64,000 nt of DNA from contig NZ_CP130613.1 of assembly GCF_030623445.1 (NCBI RefSeq), forward strand, positions 1-64,000, given 5' to 3'. The position numbers and the translations under genes are program-made. Below, piece after piece: positions 9,028 to 18,709 of the stretch (its first letter is position 1; each line of letters opens with the position of its first letter). The notes below the pieces were generated by a model. The model saw only the letters and a program-made list of their open reading frames with translations. It ran no database searches and had not been told where the DNA came from. Origin of the DNA: Pseudogemmatithrix spongiicola. GTDB lineage: Bacteria; Gemmatimonadota; Gemmatimonadetes; Gemmatimonadales; Gemmatimonadaceae.

Positions 9028-9629
9028 CAGTCGCACCGCCCTCGCCGCTGCGCGCCGAGCTCGCGCGCAAGGCGCTGCACCTTCTCACGGCAGCGCTGCC
9101 GCTCGCGTGGGTCGCCGGAACCGTGACCACGGCCCAGCTGCGCGCCGTGCTGACATCGGCCGTGCTGGTTGCCCTCACCATCGAGCTGCTGCGGCGTAAC
9201 TCCGCCGCCATTGGCCGGCAGTTCATGGCGATGGTCGGCCCGCTGCTGCGCGGCCACGAGACGCAGGCGCTCACGGGCGCGACGTGGTTGGCCATCGCGA
9301 TGACCGCTGTCGTGTGGGTGGCGCCGGAGCGCGCGGCGGTGGCTGCGCTCTGGGCCGCTGCCGTCGGGGACGCGAGCGCGGCCGTCGTCGGGCGGAGCGT
9401 TGCCGCGCTCCGCAACGCGCCGCAGGGCAAGAAGTCGTGGGTCGGGTCGCTGGCCGCCGTGGTGTCCACCGCGATCGGCTGTCACCTGCTGGCGCAGGCT
9501 CCGTGGCCCGTCGCGTTCGGGCTCGGAGCCGTCGCGGCGATCGCCGAGTACCCGCGCCGTCCGCTCGATGACAACCTCCGCGTCGCCACCGCCGTCGCCG
9601 TCGCCGCCGTCCTCGCGGGCCTGCGATAG
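9024..9629 (+). CDS. CTP-dependent diacylglycerol/polyprenol kinase-like membrane protein
   Basis: A 201-residue integral membrane protein with about six hydrophobic segments. The signature GDASAAVVGR followed by GKKSWVGSLA matches the active-site loop of the dolichol/phytol kinase and CTP:phosphatidate family, which phosphorylate lipid alcohols with CTP. The exact substrate cannot be told from sequence. The GTG at 9024 overlaps the upstream stop by 4 bases. It ends 9 bases before polA, so the three genes probably form one transcript. Confidence 0.75.
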   Translation: MTVAPPSPLRAELARKALHLLTAALPLAWVAGTVTTAQLRAVLTSAVLVALTIELLRRNSAAIGRQFMAMVGPLLRGHETQALTGATWLAIAMTAVVWVAPERAAVAALWAAAVGDASAAVVGRSVAALRNAPQGKKSWVGSLAAVVSTAIGCHLLAQAPWPVAFGLGAVAAIAEYPRRPLDDNLRVATAVAVAAVLAGLR

Positions 9630-9638
9630 TTTACGCCC

Positions 9639-12614
9639 ATGAGCACTCCCGGACGTCCGCGCCTCTATCTGATCGATGGCTACGCGCTGATCTACCGCTC
9701 GTTCCACGCCCTCGGGGGCGGCGTCCCGCTGCGCAATGCGCGCGGCGAGAACACCGGCATGGCCAAGGGCGTCAGCGAGTTTCTCCGCCGCCTCATCGAG
9801 AAGCACAAGCCGGAGTACCTCGGCTGGGTGAACGACGCCGGCTCCTCCGGCCGCGAGGAACTGCTCGAGGCGTACAAGGCCAACCGCGTCGCGCTGCCCG
9901 AGGAAGAGCAGCAGGATTTCGATACCGGCGTCGAGCGCGTGCACCAGCTGCTCGCCGGCTATCGCATCCCCACGCTCGAACTCGATGGCTTCGAAGCGGA
10001 CGACGTCATCGCGACGCTTGCGCCGCAGGGCGTGGCGGCCGGACTCGAGGTTTGCGTGGTCTCGGGCGACAAGGACCTGCTGCAGCTCGTCCAGCCCGGC
10101 GTCTGGGTGTTGAATCCGTGGCACGGCCCGCCGGGGCGCACGACCGAGAAGTGGTACGGCGTCGACAACGCACACGAGCGCCTCGGCGTCCCGGCCGAGC
10201 GCGTCATCGACTACCTCGCGCTTGTCGGCGATACGGCCGACAACGTCCCTGGCGTAAAGGGCATCGGCGACAAGGGCGCGCTCGCACTCATCGAGAAGTG
10301 GGGCACGGTCGAGAACATGCTGGCGCACGTGGACGAGATCGAACCCACGCGCGCGCGCAACGCGCTGAAGAACGCGGAAGCCGAGGCGCGGCTCTCGAAG
10401 GAACTCGTCACGCTCAAGCGCGATCTCCCGATCGCCCTCGACCTTTCGTCGCTCACGCTCGATCCCCCTGACTGGGTCGCGTTGCGCGACCTGTTCGTGG
10501 AGCTCGAGTTCGGCACGGCGGCGCGCACGGCTGCCGTGAATGCCGAAGCTGCCGGCGCGGCGCCGAACGCGGGGCTCGAGCGCGCGGCGGAAGCCGCGGT
10601 GGACGTGGAAGGGCACATGGTGAGTGCGCGCGCGGCGCGGGCCGCCGTGCCCGGCACACCGGCGCCCGTGGCGACCGACTATCGCGTGGCCGACACACCG
10701 GCGCTGCTGGCCGAGGCCATCGCCGAGGCGCGCGCCGCTGGCGTCATCGCCGTCGACACCGAGACGGTGCTCGATGCGGGAGCGCCGCCGATCATCACGC
10801 CGATGCGCGCGAATCTCGTCGCGATCTCCATGGCGACGGCGCCCGGCAAGGCGTGGTACTTCCCGCTCGCGCACCGCATGCCCGGCAGCGCACAGGGTGG
10901 CCTCGCGCTGGGCGATGAGCCCGCACCAGCCAAGTCCAAGGCCAGCGCCGCACCCGCCAGCATCGCCGCGCGCCTGCTCGCCGAGGGACCACAGCCGGTG
11001 GTGAATCTGCCGCCGCTGGAGAGCGAGCCGATGGCCCCGCTCCGCGCGTTGCTCGAGGACCCGGGCGTCAAGAAGACGGCGCACAACGTGAAGTACGACT
11101 TGCTGGTCTTCCGCCGCGCGGGCATCACGCTGCGCGGCGTCGACTTCGATTCCATGCTGGCGAGTTATGTCCTCGACCCGAGCCGCCGCTCGCACGCCAT
11201 CGACGCGCTCGCGGTCGAGTTCCTCGGCGTGGCCATGACGGGCTACGACGAACTCTGCGGCAAGGGGAAGCAGCAGATGCCGTACGACGAAGTGCCGATC
11301 GCGGCGGCGCGCGACTACTCCTGTGCCGACAGCGACATCGCGCTGCGGCTGCGCGAGCTGTTCCTGCCGCGGCTCGCCGAGCAGGGCGCAACGGCGCTGC
11401 TGCACGAGGTCGAGCTCCCGCTCGTGGATGTGCTCGCCGAGATGGAGTGGACCGGCATCACCATCGACGTGCCGTGGTTCCGGTCGCTCAAGACGCGCTT
11501 CGAGGCGGCGCGCCTCGACCTCGAGAAGCAGATCCACGCCGAAGCCGGCGAGAGCTTCAACGTCAACAGCAACCCGCAGCTGCGGACGATCCTCTTCGAG
11601 AAGCTCGGCCTGCCCATCAAGAAGAAGACCGCCACAGGCCCGAGCACCGACGCCAGCGTGCTGCAGGAGCTCGCCGACGAGGGGCACGCGCTCCCGCAGC
11701 TGCTCATGGAGTACCGCGAGCTGGCGAAGCTGGAGAGCACGTATCTCGACACGCTGCCCGGACTCGTCAATCCGCATACGGGCCGTCTCCATACCTCGTA
11801 TGCGCAGACGGTCGCGAGTACCGGCCGACTCGCGTCGCACGACCCGAACCTGCAGAACATCCCGATTCGCCGGGAGCTCGGGAAAGACATCCGCCGAGGG
11901 TTCATCCCCCGCGCGGGCTGGCGCCTGCTCGCCGCCGACTACTCGCAGGTCGAACTGCGCCTGCTGGCGCATCTCAGCGGGGACCCGGCCTTCGTCGCGG
12001 CCTTCGAGGCCGGCGGTGACATCCACCGCCAGACGGCGAGCGTCATCTTCGGCGTGCCGCTCGAGGCCGTCACGTCAGAGATGCGCGCACGCGCCAAGAC
12101 CATCAACTTCGCGACCATCTACGGCCAAGGCGCACACGCACTCTCCCGCCAGCTCAAGATCGATCACGCCGAGGCGAAGGCCTTCATCGAGACGTACTTC
12201 GAGCGGTTTGCCGGCGTGCGCACCTGGCTCGATACCGCGGTGGCCGAGGCCCGCGAGCGCGGATACGTCGAGACCATCTTCAAGCGCCGACGCTACATCC
12301 CCGAGATCAAGGACCGGAACTTCAACACCCGGGCCTTCGGCGAACGTCTCGCACAGAACTCGCCGATCCAGGGTTCGGCGGCGGACCTCATCAAGAAGGC
12401 GATGATTCGCATCCATCACGCGCTGGGGGAGGCGAAGCATACGGCCCGCATGTTGCTCCAGGTGCACGACGAACTGGTGTTCGAGTGTCCGCCTGACGAG
12501 GAGACGGCGCTCCGCGCCTTGGTCGATCGCGAGATGACCGGTGCCGTGCAGCTCCGCGTGCCGCTGGTGGTGGACATCGGGAGCGGCGAGAACTGGCTCC
12601 TGGCTAAGGCCTAA
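9639..12614 (+). CDS. polA: DNA polymerase I
   Basis: A 991-residue repair and Okazaki-processing polymerase with three domains. The N-terminal 5' nuclease covers residues 1-290 and includes GFEADDVIATLA. The 3'-5' exonuclease retains catalytic DTE in VIAVDTETVL (near 370), so proofreading is probably active. The polymerase domain has motif A (LAADYSQVELRLLAHLSGD, near 764), motif B (RAKTINFATIYGQG) and motif C (LLQVHDELVFE, near 940). An Ala-rich linker near 290-340 and an insertion near 425-440 make it slightly longer than the E. coli enzyme. It starts at ATG 9639. Confidence 0.98.
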   Translation: MSTPGRPRLYLIDGYALIYRSFHALGGGVPLRNARGENTGMAKGVSEFLRRLIEKHKPEYLGWVNDAGSSGREELLEAYKANRVALPEEEQQDFDTGVERVHQLLAGYRIPTLELDGFEADDVIATLAPQGVAAGLEVCVVSGDKDLLQLVQPGVWVLNPWHGPPGRTTEKWYGVDNAHERLGVPAERVIDYLALVGDTADNVPGVKGIGDKGALALIEKWGTVENMLAHVDEIEPTRARNALKNAEAEARLSKELVTLKRDLPIALDLSSLTLDPPDWVALRDLFVELEFGTAARTAAVNAEAAGAAPNAGLERAAEAAVDVEGHMVSARAARAAVPGTPAPVATDYRVADTPALLAEAIAEARAAGVIAVDTETVLDAGAPPIITPMRANLVAISMATAPGKAWYFPLAHRMPGSAQGGLALGDEPAPAKSKASAAPASIAARLLAEGPQPVVNLPPLESEPMAPLRALLEDPGVKKTAHNVKYDLLVFRRAGITLRGVDFDSMLASYVLDPSRRSHAIDALAVEFLGVAMTGYDELCGKGKQQMPYDEVPIAAARDYSCADSDIALRLRELFLPRLAEQGATALLHEVELPLVDVLAEMEWTGITIDVPWFRSLKTRFEAARLDLEKQIHAEAGESFNVNSNPQLRTILFEKLGLPIKKKTATGPSTDASVLQELADEGHALPQLLMEYRELAKLESTYLDTLPGLVNPHTGRLHTSYAQTVASTGRLASHDPNLQNIPIRRELGKDIRRGFIPRAGWRLLAADYSQVELRLLAHLSGDPAFVAAFEAGGDIHRQTASVIFGVPLEAVTSEMRARAKTINFATIYGQGAHALSRQLKIDHAEAKAFIETYFERFAGVRTWLDTAVAEARERGYVETIFKRRRYIPEIKDRNFNTRAFGERLAQNSPIQGSAADLIKKAMIRIHHALGEAKHTARMLLQVHDELVFECPPDEETALRALVDREMTGAVQLRVPLVVDIGSGENWLLAKA

Positions 12615-12865
12615 AGACGGCCGTCGCCATTCGTGACGCCGTTGCAGCTTGCGTCAACTGTCGGCGGAATTCCGGACAGGCAGACCTAGCGGGGTCAGCG
12701 CTTCCGCTGTAAATCCTTTGATGGCAACCCGTTGCCCTCGTAGATGTCATGCGGCCCGGTGTTTGCTATCGTACGCGGTACCGAGCGCAGCATCGCCACG
12801 CAGTCACGATTCGGCGTGATGCGCGTCACTTAGCGGTCCCCCTTCGCCCCGCCCCGAGCCACCCT

Positions 12866-13255
12866 GTGCCTGTTGCCACCGCCAAGCGCGGATTCACGCT
12901 GATCGAGCTTCTGATCGTCGTCGTGATCATCGGCATCATTGCGGCGATTGCGGTGCCGAAGTTCCAGAACACGAAGGGCAAGGCGAACGCCGCGGCCCTG
13001 CGCGCCGACCTGCGCAACCTGGCGAGCGCCCAGGAAGCGTACTTCTACGAGCACGCGCGTTACACCACGGACACGTCCGACCTGAAGTACCGGGGATCCA
13101 AGGGCGTCTATCTCACGATCATCGCCGCCAACACCGGCGGCTGGTCGGCGAAGGCCACGCACCCACAGTCGTATCCGCTGACCTGCGCCATCTTCTGGGG
13201 CCAGGTCAGCGCCCCGACGCCTGGCGACCCCGAAGGGGTCGTCGTCTGCCGCTGA
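12866..13255 (+). CDS. Type IV pilin-like protein (prepilin)
   Basis: A 129-residue prepilin with a short leader ending in Gly, followed by the class III signal FTLIELLIVVVIIGIIAAIA with Glu5. It is cleaved by a PilD-type peptidase after the Gly and assembled into a pilus or pseudopilus. The C-terminal domain is small with one Cys near the end (VVCR) and one in LTCAIFWG, possibly a disulfide loop. I chose GTG 12866 because it gives a normal 9-residue leader. No other pil gene is adjacent. The preceding 250 bases after polA hold only a small GGCAAC/GTTGCC palindrome (12723-12736). Confidence 0.85.
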   Translation: MPVATAKRGFTLIELLIVVVIIGIIAAIAVPKFQNTKGKANAAALRADLRNLASAQEAYFYEHARYTTDTSDLKYRGSKGVYLTIIAANTGGWSAKATHPQSYPLTCAIFWGQVSAPTPGDPEGVVVCR

Positions 13256-13287
13256 GCGCAGACGCGCGCGACGGCACGCCGTTTCGC

Positions 13288-13623
13288 GTGCCACCCATCC
13301 CACCCCCCAAGGACGCCGCCGCCCTGCTCGACGAGTGGGTGGAGTTCGCGCGTCGGCGGGATGGCATGATTCACGCGATGGACGGCGGACTCTGGTTGCA
13401 TCGCCACGTGTGGCTCGGCCGACCCATGGCGCACTTGGTGTCCACGGATCGCGAGCGCCTCCTCGCGTGGGGACGTCGCGTCGGCATTCCCGCCGAACGC
13501 CTGCAGCATCATCCCCTCAAGGATCCGCGCAGCGGCGAACGCCGCGAGGCGTGGCATTGGGACCTCGGCGGCCCGTACCTGCCGCCGCGACGATCGGACG
13601 CGACGGTCGAGTCGGCGGACTAG
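13288..13623 (+). CDS. Small conserved-looking protein, function unknown
   Basis: A 111-residue soluble protein rich in Trp, His and Arg (GMIHAMDGGLWLHRHVWLGR, then EAWHWDLGGPY). It faintly resembles the DUF4031 family in pattern, but I cannot assign it. The GTG start at 13288 has no clear ribosome-binding site; an internal ATG 24 codons later is possible. It begins 33 bases after the pilin and overlaps the convergent permease gene by 4 bases. Confidence 0.5.
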   Translation: MPPIPPPKDAAALLDEWVEFARRRDGMIHAMDGGLWLHRHVWLGRPMAHLVSTDRERLLAWGRRVGIPAERLQHHPLKDPRSGERREAWHWDLGGPYLPPRRSDATVESAD

Positions 13624-14528
13624 CGGCCCAGGTGTGCCGGGGCGACGGCGCGTCCTCGCTGCGTCGCCAAGAGCACCAACGTGAGCACGTACGGCATCGC
13701 GAGAAAGAGCTGGTACGGGAGGGCGAGTCCGAGCGATTGCACGAGGTACTGCAGCGCGAAGGCCGCTCCGAACACCAGCGCCGCGCCTGCCGTGCCCCAC
13801 GGCGTCCACCGACCGAGAACGACGATGGCGATCGCGATGAACCCGCGGCCCGCGCTCATGTTCTCGTTGAAGCTCCCGACCTGCGCCAGCACCAGCGTTC
13901 CGCCGCACAGGCCGCCCATCGCGCCGCTGAACGCAATCGCCAGCGCACGCACGCGACCGGCTGCGACGCCCGCGGCTGCAGCGGCGGCCGGAGACTCGCC
14001 GACCGCACGCAACGCCAAGCCCGCATGCGTATGGCGCATCCACCACGCGACCAGCGGCACCAGCACATAGAGCGCATACGTCGGCGCCGGTTGCGTGAAG
14101 AGCACCCTGCCAACGACCGGGATGTGTGAGAGGATGGGCAGCGCGATCGGACCGGTGGTGGGCAGCGCGGCACCGACGCCGACCAACGTCGGTGCCAGGT
14201 GGAATACGGTGCCGGTGACACCGAGTCCGAGTACGGTGATGGCGGTGCCCGTGATGATTTGGTCGCTGCCGACGCGCACCACGAAAAAGGCGAACACGCT
14301 CGCCAGTGCGAGCCCCGCCGCCGCCGCGCCGAGATATCCGATGCCGCTGCCACCCGCGAGCGCGGCCGCCGCACCCCCGAGGCAACCCGCGATGATCGCA
14401 CCCTCCATCCCCAGGTTGATCACGCCCGCACGCTCCGACACCAACTCCCCGAGCGCCGCGAACGCGAGCGGCGTGGCCGTGCGTATCGTCGCTTCGAGGA
14501 ACGGCACGAGCAGCAGCTCCAGCATCAC
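13620..14528 (-). CDS. BMP-type nucleoside ABC transporter, permease 2
   Basis: A 302-residue membrane protein with about nine or ten hydrophobic helices, of the BPD_transp_2 family (LELLLVPFLEATIRTATPL, then ERAGVINLGMEGAIIAGCLG). It forms the channel with the adjacent permease. The RAGVxNLGxEG motif is diagnostic of nucleoside/BMP permeases such as YufQ and NupQ. It is the last gene of the operon and overlaps the upstream permease by 4 bases. Confidence 0.93.
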   Translation of the reverse strand: MMLELLLVPFLEATIRTATPLAFAALGELVSERAGVINLGMEGAIIAGCLGGAAAALAGGSGIGYLGAAAAGLALASVFAFFVVRVGSDQIITGTAITVLGLGVTGTVFHLAPTLVGVGAALPTTGPIALPILSHIPVVGRVLFTQPAPTYALYVLVPLVAWWMRHTHAGLALRAVGESPAAAAAAGVAAGRVRALAIAFSGAMGGLCGGTLVLAQVGSFNENMSAGRGFIAIAIVVLGRWTPWGTAGAALVFGAAFALQYLVQSLGLALPYQLFLAMPYVLTLVLLATQRGRAVAPAHLGR

Positions 14529-15463
14529 GCTCCCGCCTCGCGGCGTCGGCGCGCGCGCCAGCGCGTCGCGCCCAGCACCGCCAGCAGCGTGGTCGCGGTG
14601 ACGATCTGTACGGCGACCGCGGGCACACCCGCTGTGCGCTGCATTGCCGCGCCGCCGGCCTCGAGCGCGCCGAACCCGATTGCGGTGACCACGACCCAGC
14701 GCGGATCGAGCCGCGCGAGCAGCGCCACGGCGATGGCGGTGTAACCGTAGCCCGGGGAGATGCCCTCATAGAGCGCCCACGTCACCCCGCCGACCTCCGA
14801 CGCCCCGGCGAGGCCGGCCAGCGCACCGCTCGCGATGAACGCCCGCGCCGTCACGCGTGAGACATCGACGGCACCAGCGCTCGCCGCGGCACGTGGGCCG
14901 GCTCCGACGGCACGGATGCGAAAGCCCGCGGCGGTATGTCGCAGCACGAACCACAGCATGCCCGCGGCAAGCAGGCCGAGCGCAAAGCCCAGATGCAGGC
15001 GTTGCCCCGGCACGAGGAATGGCCAGCGCGCCGCGGCCGCGAAGCTCTCCGACATCGGATACACGCGTGTCGGTTCCTGCAGCGGACCGCGCACCATCCA
15101 ACTCACCAACGCCGCAGCGACGAAGTTGAGCATGATCGTGCTGATTACCTCGAGCACGTGGAAGCGACGACGCAGGAGGGCGGCGATTCCGGCCCAGAGG
15201 CCGCCCGCTGCGGCGCCGGCCAGGAGCATCGCCAGCACCACCAGCGCACGGGGCCAGGTCGGCGTGGCGAGCGCCACGGCCGACGCCCCGATGGCACCCA
15301 GCACCAACTGCCCTTCAGCACCGATGTTCAGCACGCCGGCGCGGAAAGCGAGCGCCACCGCCAACCCGACGAACAGCAGCGGGGTCGCGCGCACCAGCGT
15401 GGCCGACAGCACGGCGAACGCGGAGCCGAAGGCTCCGTCCCAGAAGGCGAGCAACGCTTCCAT
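14525..15463 (-). CDS. BMP-type nucleoside ABC transporter, permease 1
   Basis: A 312-residue membrane permease of the same family, with the paired motif RAGVLNIGAEGQLVLGAIG near residue 45. It is the heterodimer partner of the downstream permease. Its ATG shares one base with the ATPase stop (TAATG), implying tight translational coupling. The ATP-binding, binding-protein and both permease genes together make a complete importer. Confidence 0.93.
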   Translation of the reverse strand: MEALLAFWDGAFGSAFAVLSATLVRATPLLFVGLAVALAFRAGVLNIGAEGQLVLGAIGASAVALATPTWPRALVVLAMLLAGAAAGGLWAGIAALLRRRFHVLEVISTIMLNFVAAALVSWMVRGPLQEPTRVYPMSESFAAAARWPFLVPGQRLHLGFALGLLAAGMLWFVLRHTAAGFRIRAVGAGPRAAASAGAVDVSRVTARAFIASGALAGLAGASEVGGVTWALYEGISPGYGYTAIAVALLARLDPRWVVVTAIGFGALEAGGAAMQRTAGVPAVAVQIVTATTLLAVLGATRWRARRRREAGA

Positions 15464-16917
15464 TACGCGTCGGCCCCCACGAGGGCGCGGGCGTATGGGC
15501 TGCGGTCCGTCGGGTCGGCAGGCGGCGCGACCTCACGCACCGTCCCGTCGAAACACACCACGATACGGCGGGTCAGCGCGAGGATCTCGTCGAGATCCGT
15601 CGAATAGACCACCGCGGCACCCTGCCCCGCGCGCGCGAGCTCGCGGATGGTCGCGAGCACGCGCGCCGTTGCCCGAACGTCCAGCCCGCGCGTCGGATTC
15701 TCCGCGACCAGCGCCTGCGGCGCGCGATGCCGTTCGCGTCCGACCACAAAGCGTTGCTGGTTGCCGCCCGAGAGGGAGCGCATGGCTGCCTCCGCCCCCG
15801 CTGCGCGCACGTCGTACTGCGCGATCACCCGCTCGGCGACACGATGCTCTTGTGCCCAGTCCACGCGGCCGCGCAGTGTGCCGGCATGCGCGAGGGCGAG
15901 GTTTTCCGTGAGCGTGAACTCCGGGATCACCGCGTCCTCAAGACGATCCTCGGGCACGAAGCCCACGGTCGCCGGGCGCTGCACGCTGCCGGACGTCGGC
16001 GCGATCCGGCCCGCGAGCACCCGCAGGAGCTCGCGCTGACCCGCACCTTCCACGCCCAGCACGCCGAGGACTTCGCCCGCGCGCACCACGAGATCGGTGG
16101 CGCGGAGGCGAACGCGTCCCGCGGCGTCGCGCACCGATGCGCCCTGCAGGGCAAAGACGACAGGGCCGTCCGTCGCATCCAACGGCGCGGCACCGTCGGC
16201 CGCCAGCGCATCGCCGACGATGGCCGCAACAACCGCATTCTCTTCCAACGCGTCCGCGGCACCGGTGAGCACCGTGCGTCCGCGACGCAGCACGGTGACG
16301 TCATCGGCGACGCCCAGCGCCTCGCGCACCCGATGCGTGATCAGGACCACCGTACCACCCGCCGCGGCGAAGCGCCGCATCCAGCGATACAAGTCCTCGC
16401 TCTCCGACGGCGTCAGGACCGCCGTCGGTTCGTCGAGTATCAACGTGTCGGCGTTGCGCGCGAGCGCGCGCACGATCTCTGCACGCTGCTGCGCACCGAT
16501 CGGCAAGTCCGCCACGCGCGCGTGCGGATCGAGGGCGAGACCCGTCGCCTCCCCGACACGCCGCACGGCCGCGACGGCGTCTGACGCCCGGAACCTTCCG
16601 TGGCCGCCCAGCGCCACGTTCTCCGCGACGGTGAAGGCCGGAATGAGCATGAAGTGCTGGTGCACCATGCCGATGCCGGCGCTGATGCTGTCGCGTTCGG
16701 AGGCGAATCGCACGGGACGGCCGCTGCGTTCGTACGTGCCGCGGTCCGCCGGGATCATGCCGAACGCGATGCGCATCAGCGTGGTCTTGCCGGCGCCGTT
16801 CTCGCCGAGCAAGGCATGGATGCTGCCGCGCCGGACATGACACGTCGCGCCGTCAAGCGCGCGTGTGTCGCCGAAGGACTTGTGGATGTCGGTGAGGGCG
16901 AGCGCCAGTGCGCTCAC
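15463..16917 (-). CDS. BMP-type nucleoside ABC transporter, double ATPase
   Basis: A 484-residue protein with two ABC domains in one chain, as in YufO/RbsA. The first has Walker A GENGAGKTTL and the signature-like LPIGAQQRAEIVRAL. The second has the degenerate Walker A GVEGAGQRELL and the canonical signature LSGGNQQRFVVG. A weak second P-loop is normal for this subfamily. I chose GTG 16917, immediately before SALALALTDIHKSFGDTRAL; it overlaps the Nif3 stop by 4 bases (GTGA). Confidence 0.95.
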   Translation of the reverse strand: MSALALALTDIHKSFGDTRALDGATCHVRRGSIHALLGENGAGKTTLMRIAFGMIPADRGTYERSGRPVRFASERDSISAGIGMVHQHFMLIPAFTVAENVALGGHGRFRASDAVAAVRRVGEATGLALDPHARVADLPIGAQQRAEIVRALARNADTLILDEPTAVLTPSESEDLYRWMRRFAAAGGTVVLITHRVREALGVADDVTVLRRGRTVLTGAADALEENAVVAAIVGDALAADGAAPLDATDGPVVFALQGASVRDAAGRVRLRATDLVVRAGEVLGVLGVEGAGQRELLRVLAGRIAPTSGSVQRPATVGFVPEDRLEDAVIPEFTLTENLALAHAGTLRGRVDWAQEHRVAERVIAQYDVRAAGAEAAMRSLSGGNQQRFVVGRERHRAPQALVAENPTRGLDVRATARVLATIRELARAGQGAAVVYSTDLDEILALTRRIVVCFDGTVREVAPPADPTDRSPYARALVGADA

Positions 16918-17690
16918 AGGCCCGTGGGCGCGTGCAGGAACTGCCACGGCACGCCGAAGCGGGTCTCGAGATGCGCGGCCAGCGCGCGCACGCCCAGCGT
17001 CTCCGTCGCATAGTGGCCGGCATACACGATGACGAGTCCGTACTCGGCTGCCTCTACGGCGCTCCAGTGCGGACCCTCGCCGACGATGAGCGTGTCGACG
17101 CCGCTGCTGTACGCTTCGCGCAGGGTGTCCACTTGGGCTCCGGATCCCGAGCAGATCGCCCAGCGATGCGTGCGATGCCCGGCCGGCACCGCGCTGGCCA
17201 CGGTGTGGTGCCCCCAGGGTTCGGCCCACGCGCGCACGCGGGCGATCAACGTTGCGGTGTCGAGGTCCGCGTCGCCGCGGACGCCACAATGGATATGCTG
17301 GTGCTTCGCGAAGCCGCCGGTCACGCTGAGGCCGAGCTCACGTGCCAAGAGCGCCGAGTTGCCGAACGTGGCGTGGGCGTCGAGCGGCAAGTGCGCACTG
17401 TAGACGGCGATGTCGTGCGCGAAGAGCGCGCGCACGCGCGCCTCGTGCGGGCCCGTGAGTGGGCGGAGGCCGCCCCAGAACAAGCCGTGATGCACGAGCA
17501 GCAGGTTCGTGCCGGCATCCGCCGCCATCGCAATCGTCTGCAGCGAGGCATCCACCGCGGCGGCGATGCGCGTGACGGGGCCGCGGTGCCCGACCTGCAC
17601 GCCATTGAGCGCCGGCGGATAGTCGGGCGTCGTCGCGACCGCGAGCTCGGTATCCAGGTACGCGGCGAGTTCGGTCAGCGCAACGCTCAT
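16914..17690 (-). CDS. Nif3-like dinuclear metal centre protein
   Basis: A 258-residue member of the Nif3/YbgI/YqfO family, which forms toroidal hexamers with two metal ions per subunit. The metal-ligand motifs LLVHHGLFW and, near the C-terminus, GEGPHW and YAGHYATE are all present. The family's biochemical role is still unsettled. It is embedded in the nucleoside importer operon, overlapping both neighbours by 4 bases, which hints at a role in processing the imported purine or pyrimidine. That link is my inference. Confidence 0.92.
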   Translation of the reverse strand: MSVALTELAAYLDTELAVATTPDYPPALNGVQVGHRGPVTRIAAAVDASLQTIAMAADAGTNLLLVHHGLFWGGLRPLTGPHEARVRALFAHDIAVYSAHLPLDAHATFGNSALLARELGLSVTGGFAKHQHIHCGVRGDADLDTATLIARVRAWAEPWGHHTVASAVPAGHRTHRWAICSGSGAQVDTLREAYSSGVDTLIVGEGPHWSAVEAAEYGLVIVYAGHYATETLGVRALAAHLETRFGVPWQFLHAPTGL

Positions 17691-18709
17691 GGGGTCGCGA
17701 CGAGCGTCGGACCGCGACCGTCGGCGAAGGCGCGACGGACGGAGTCGATGCGCGCTTGCACGGATGCGGCCAGCGCAGGCGCGGCAGGGTTCGGCACCCA
17801 GCGCACGACGTCAGATGCCGTGCCGAAGCGCACCACGCGCGGCGTGAACGAGCCGTCGCGCACCTCGCGGGCGAGGAGAAGGAACGCGTGCGGGATATCG
17901 ATCACCACCGATCCGAGCGCCGCTTGGGGTGCGAGCGCGTTCTGGTCAGCGTTGGACCCGACGATCCAGACACCCGGCGTCTCGCGCACCGCCTGGAAGA
18001 TGCCTTGACCGGCCGCGTCCGCGTTCTGGAAGATCACGTCTGCGCGTCGGGCGATGAGGGCCAGCGCTTGTTCCTTGCCGGCACCCGCGTCGTCCCAGTT
18101 GCCGATGAATGCCGTGAGCACCGTCACGTTGGGGTTCACGGACTTGGCGCCCGCGGTGAAGGCGTCGAAGCTCGCGCGGACCGGCGGAAGTTCCGTGCCA
18201 CCGATGACGGCAAGCACGCCGGTCCGCGTCACGGCCGCGGCGGCAATGCCGGCGAGATACGACGGTTCGTCGAATGCGAAGCTCATGGCGGCGATGTTGG
18301 CGCCGGTACCCGTGCCGCCCGTCGTGGCGTACACGGTCTTCGGGAACTCCGGTCCCACGCGTTGCGCCGCGTCCTGAAACTCAAAGCCGTGCCCAATCAC
18401 CAGGGAATAGCCGCTCGCACCGTATTGGCGAAAGTTCTCTTCGAACTCCGCCGGCGTGCGCGTTTGGACATGCCGCACCTCGGCACCCAGCGTATCGCGG
18501 ACCCGTATCAAGCCGTCGTAGGCGGCGGCGTTCCACGACTGATCCGAGATGGGACCGGGTGTGAGGAGAGCGACCCGAAACCCTTGATTTTCTTGCACAT
18601 CCGCATCGCGACCACCACAACCAAGAATCCCGAGGACGAGGCTGTGGATAAGAACGATTCGCTTCGCGCTGCCGCGAAAGTGATACCAACCTAAATGTTT
18701 ACTTGACAA
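17687..18709 (-). CDS. BMP-family substrate-binding lipoprotein
   Basis: About 340 residues. The signal peptide RIVLIHSLVLGILGC ends in a lipobox with Cys then Gly, followed by a BMP (PnrA-like) periplasmic binding fold (VALLTPGPISDQSWNAAAYDGL). It captures nucleosides for the importer encoded downstream. No ATG is available; two adjacent TTG codons (18712 and 18709) are the only plausible starts. A promoter with TATCTA at 18720-18715 and TTGTGA 18 bases further upstream would start transcription almost on the second TTG, suggesting a leaderless message. A perfect DnaA box (18643-18651) lies inside its 5' end. Confidence 0.85.
   Translation of the reverse strand: MSSKHLGWYHFRGSAKRIVLIHSLVLGILGCGGRDADVQENQGFRVALLTPGPISDQSWNAAAYDGLIRVRDTLGAEVRHVQTRTPAEFEENFRQYGASGYSLVIGHGFEFQDAAQRVGPEFPKTVYATTGGTGTGANIAAMSFAFDEPSYLAGIAAAAVTRTGVLAVIGGTELPPVRASFDAFTAGAKSVNPNVTVLTAFIGNWDDAGAGKEQALALIARRADVIFQNADAAGQGIFQAVRETPGVWIVGSNADQNALAPQAALGSVVIDIPHAFLLLAREVRDGSFTPRVVRFGTASDVVRWVPNPAAPALAASVQARIDSVRRAFADGRGPTLVATP

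Noticed and set aside
8748-12026. A 1092-codon open frame on the minus strand
   Set aside because: It is antisense to polA and the GWxTD gene; its Arg/Gly/Ala-rich product has no motifs and is an artefact of high GC.
12723-12736. GGCAAC-CC-GTTGCC palindrome before the pilin gene as a riboswitch element
   Set aside because: No surrounding conserved riboswitch core was seen; a 6-bp palindrome alone is weak evidence.
13108-14769. A 553-codon minus-strand frame over the permease genes
   Set aside because: It is a different frame from the two overlapping permease genes, which show the RAGVxNxGxEG motifs and membrane helices.
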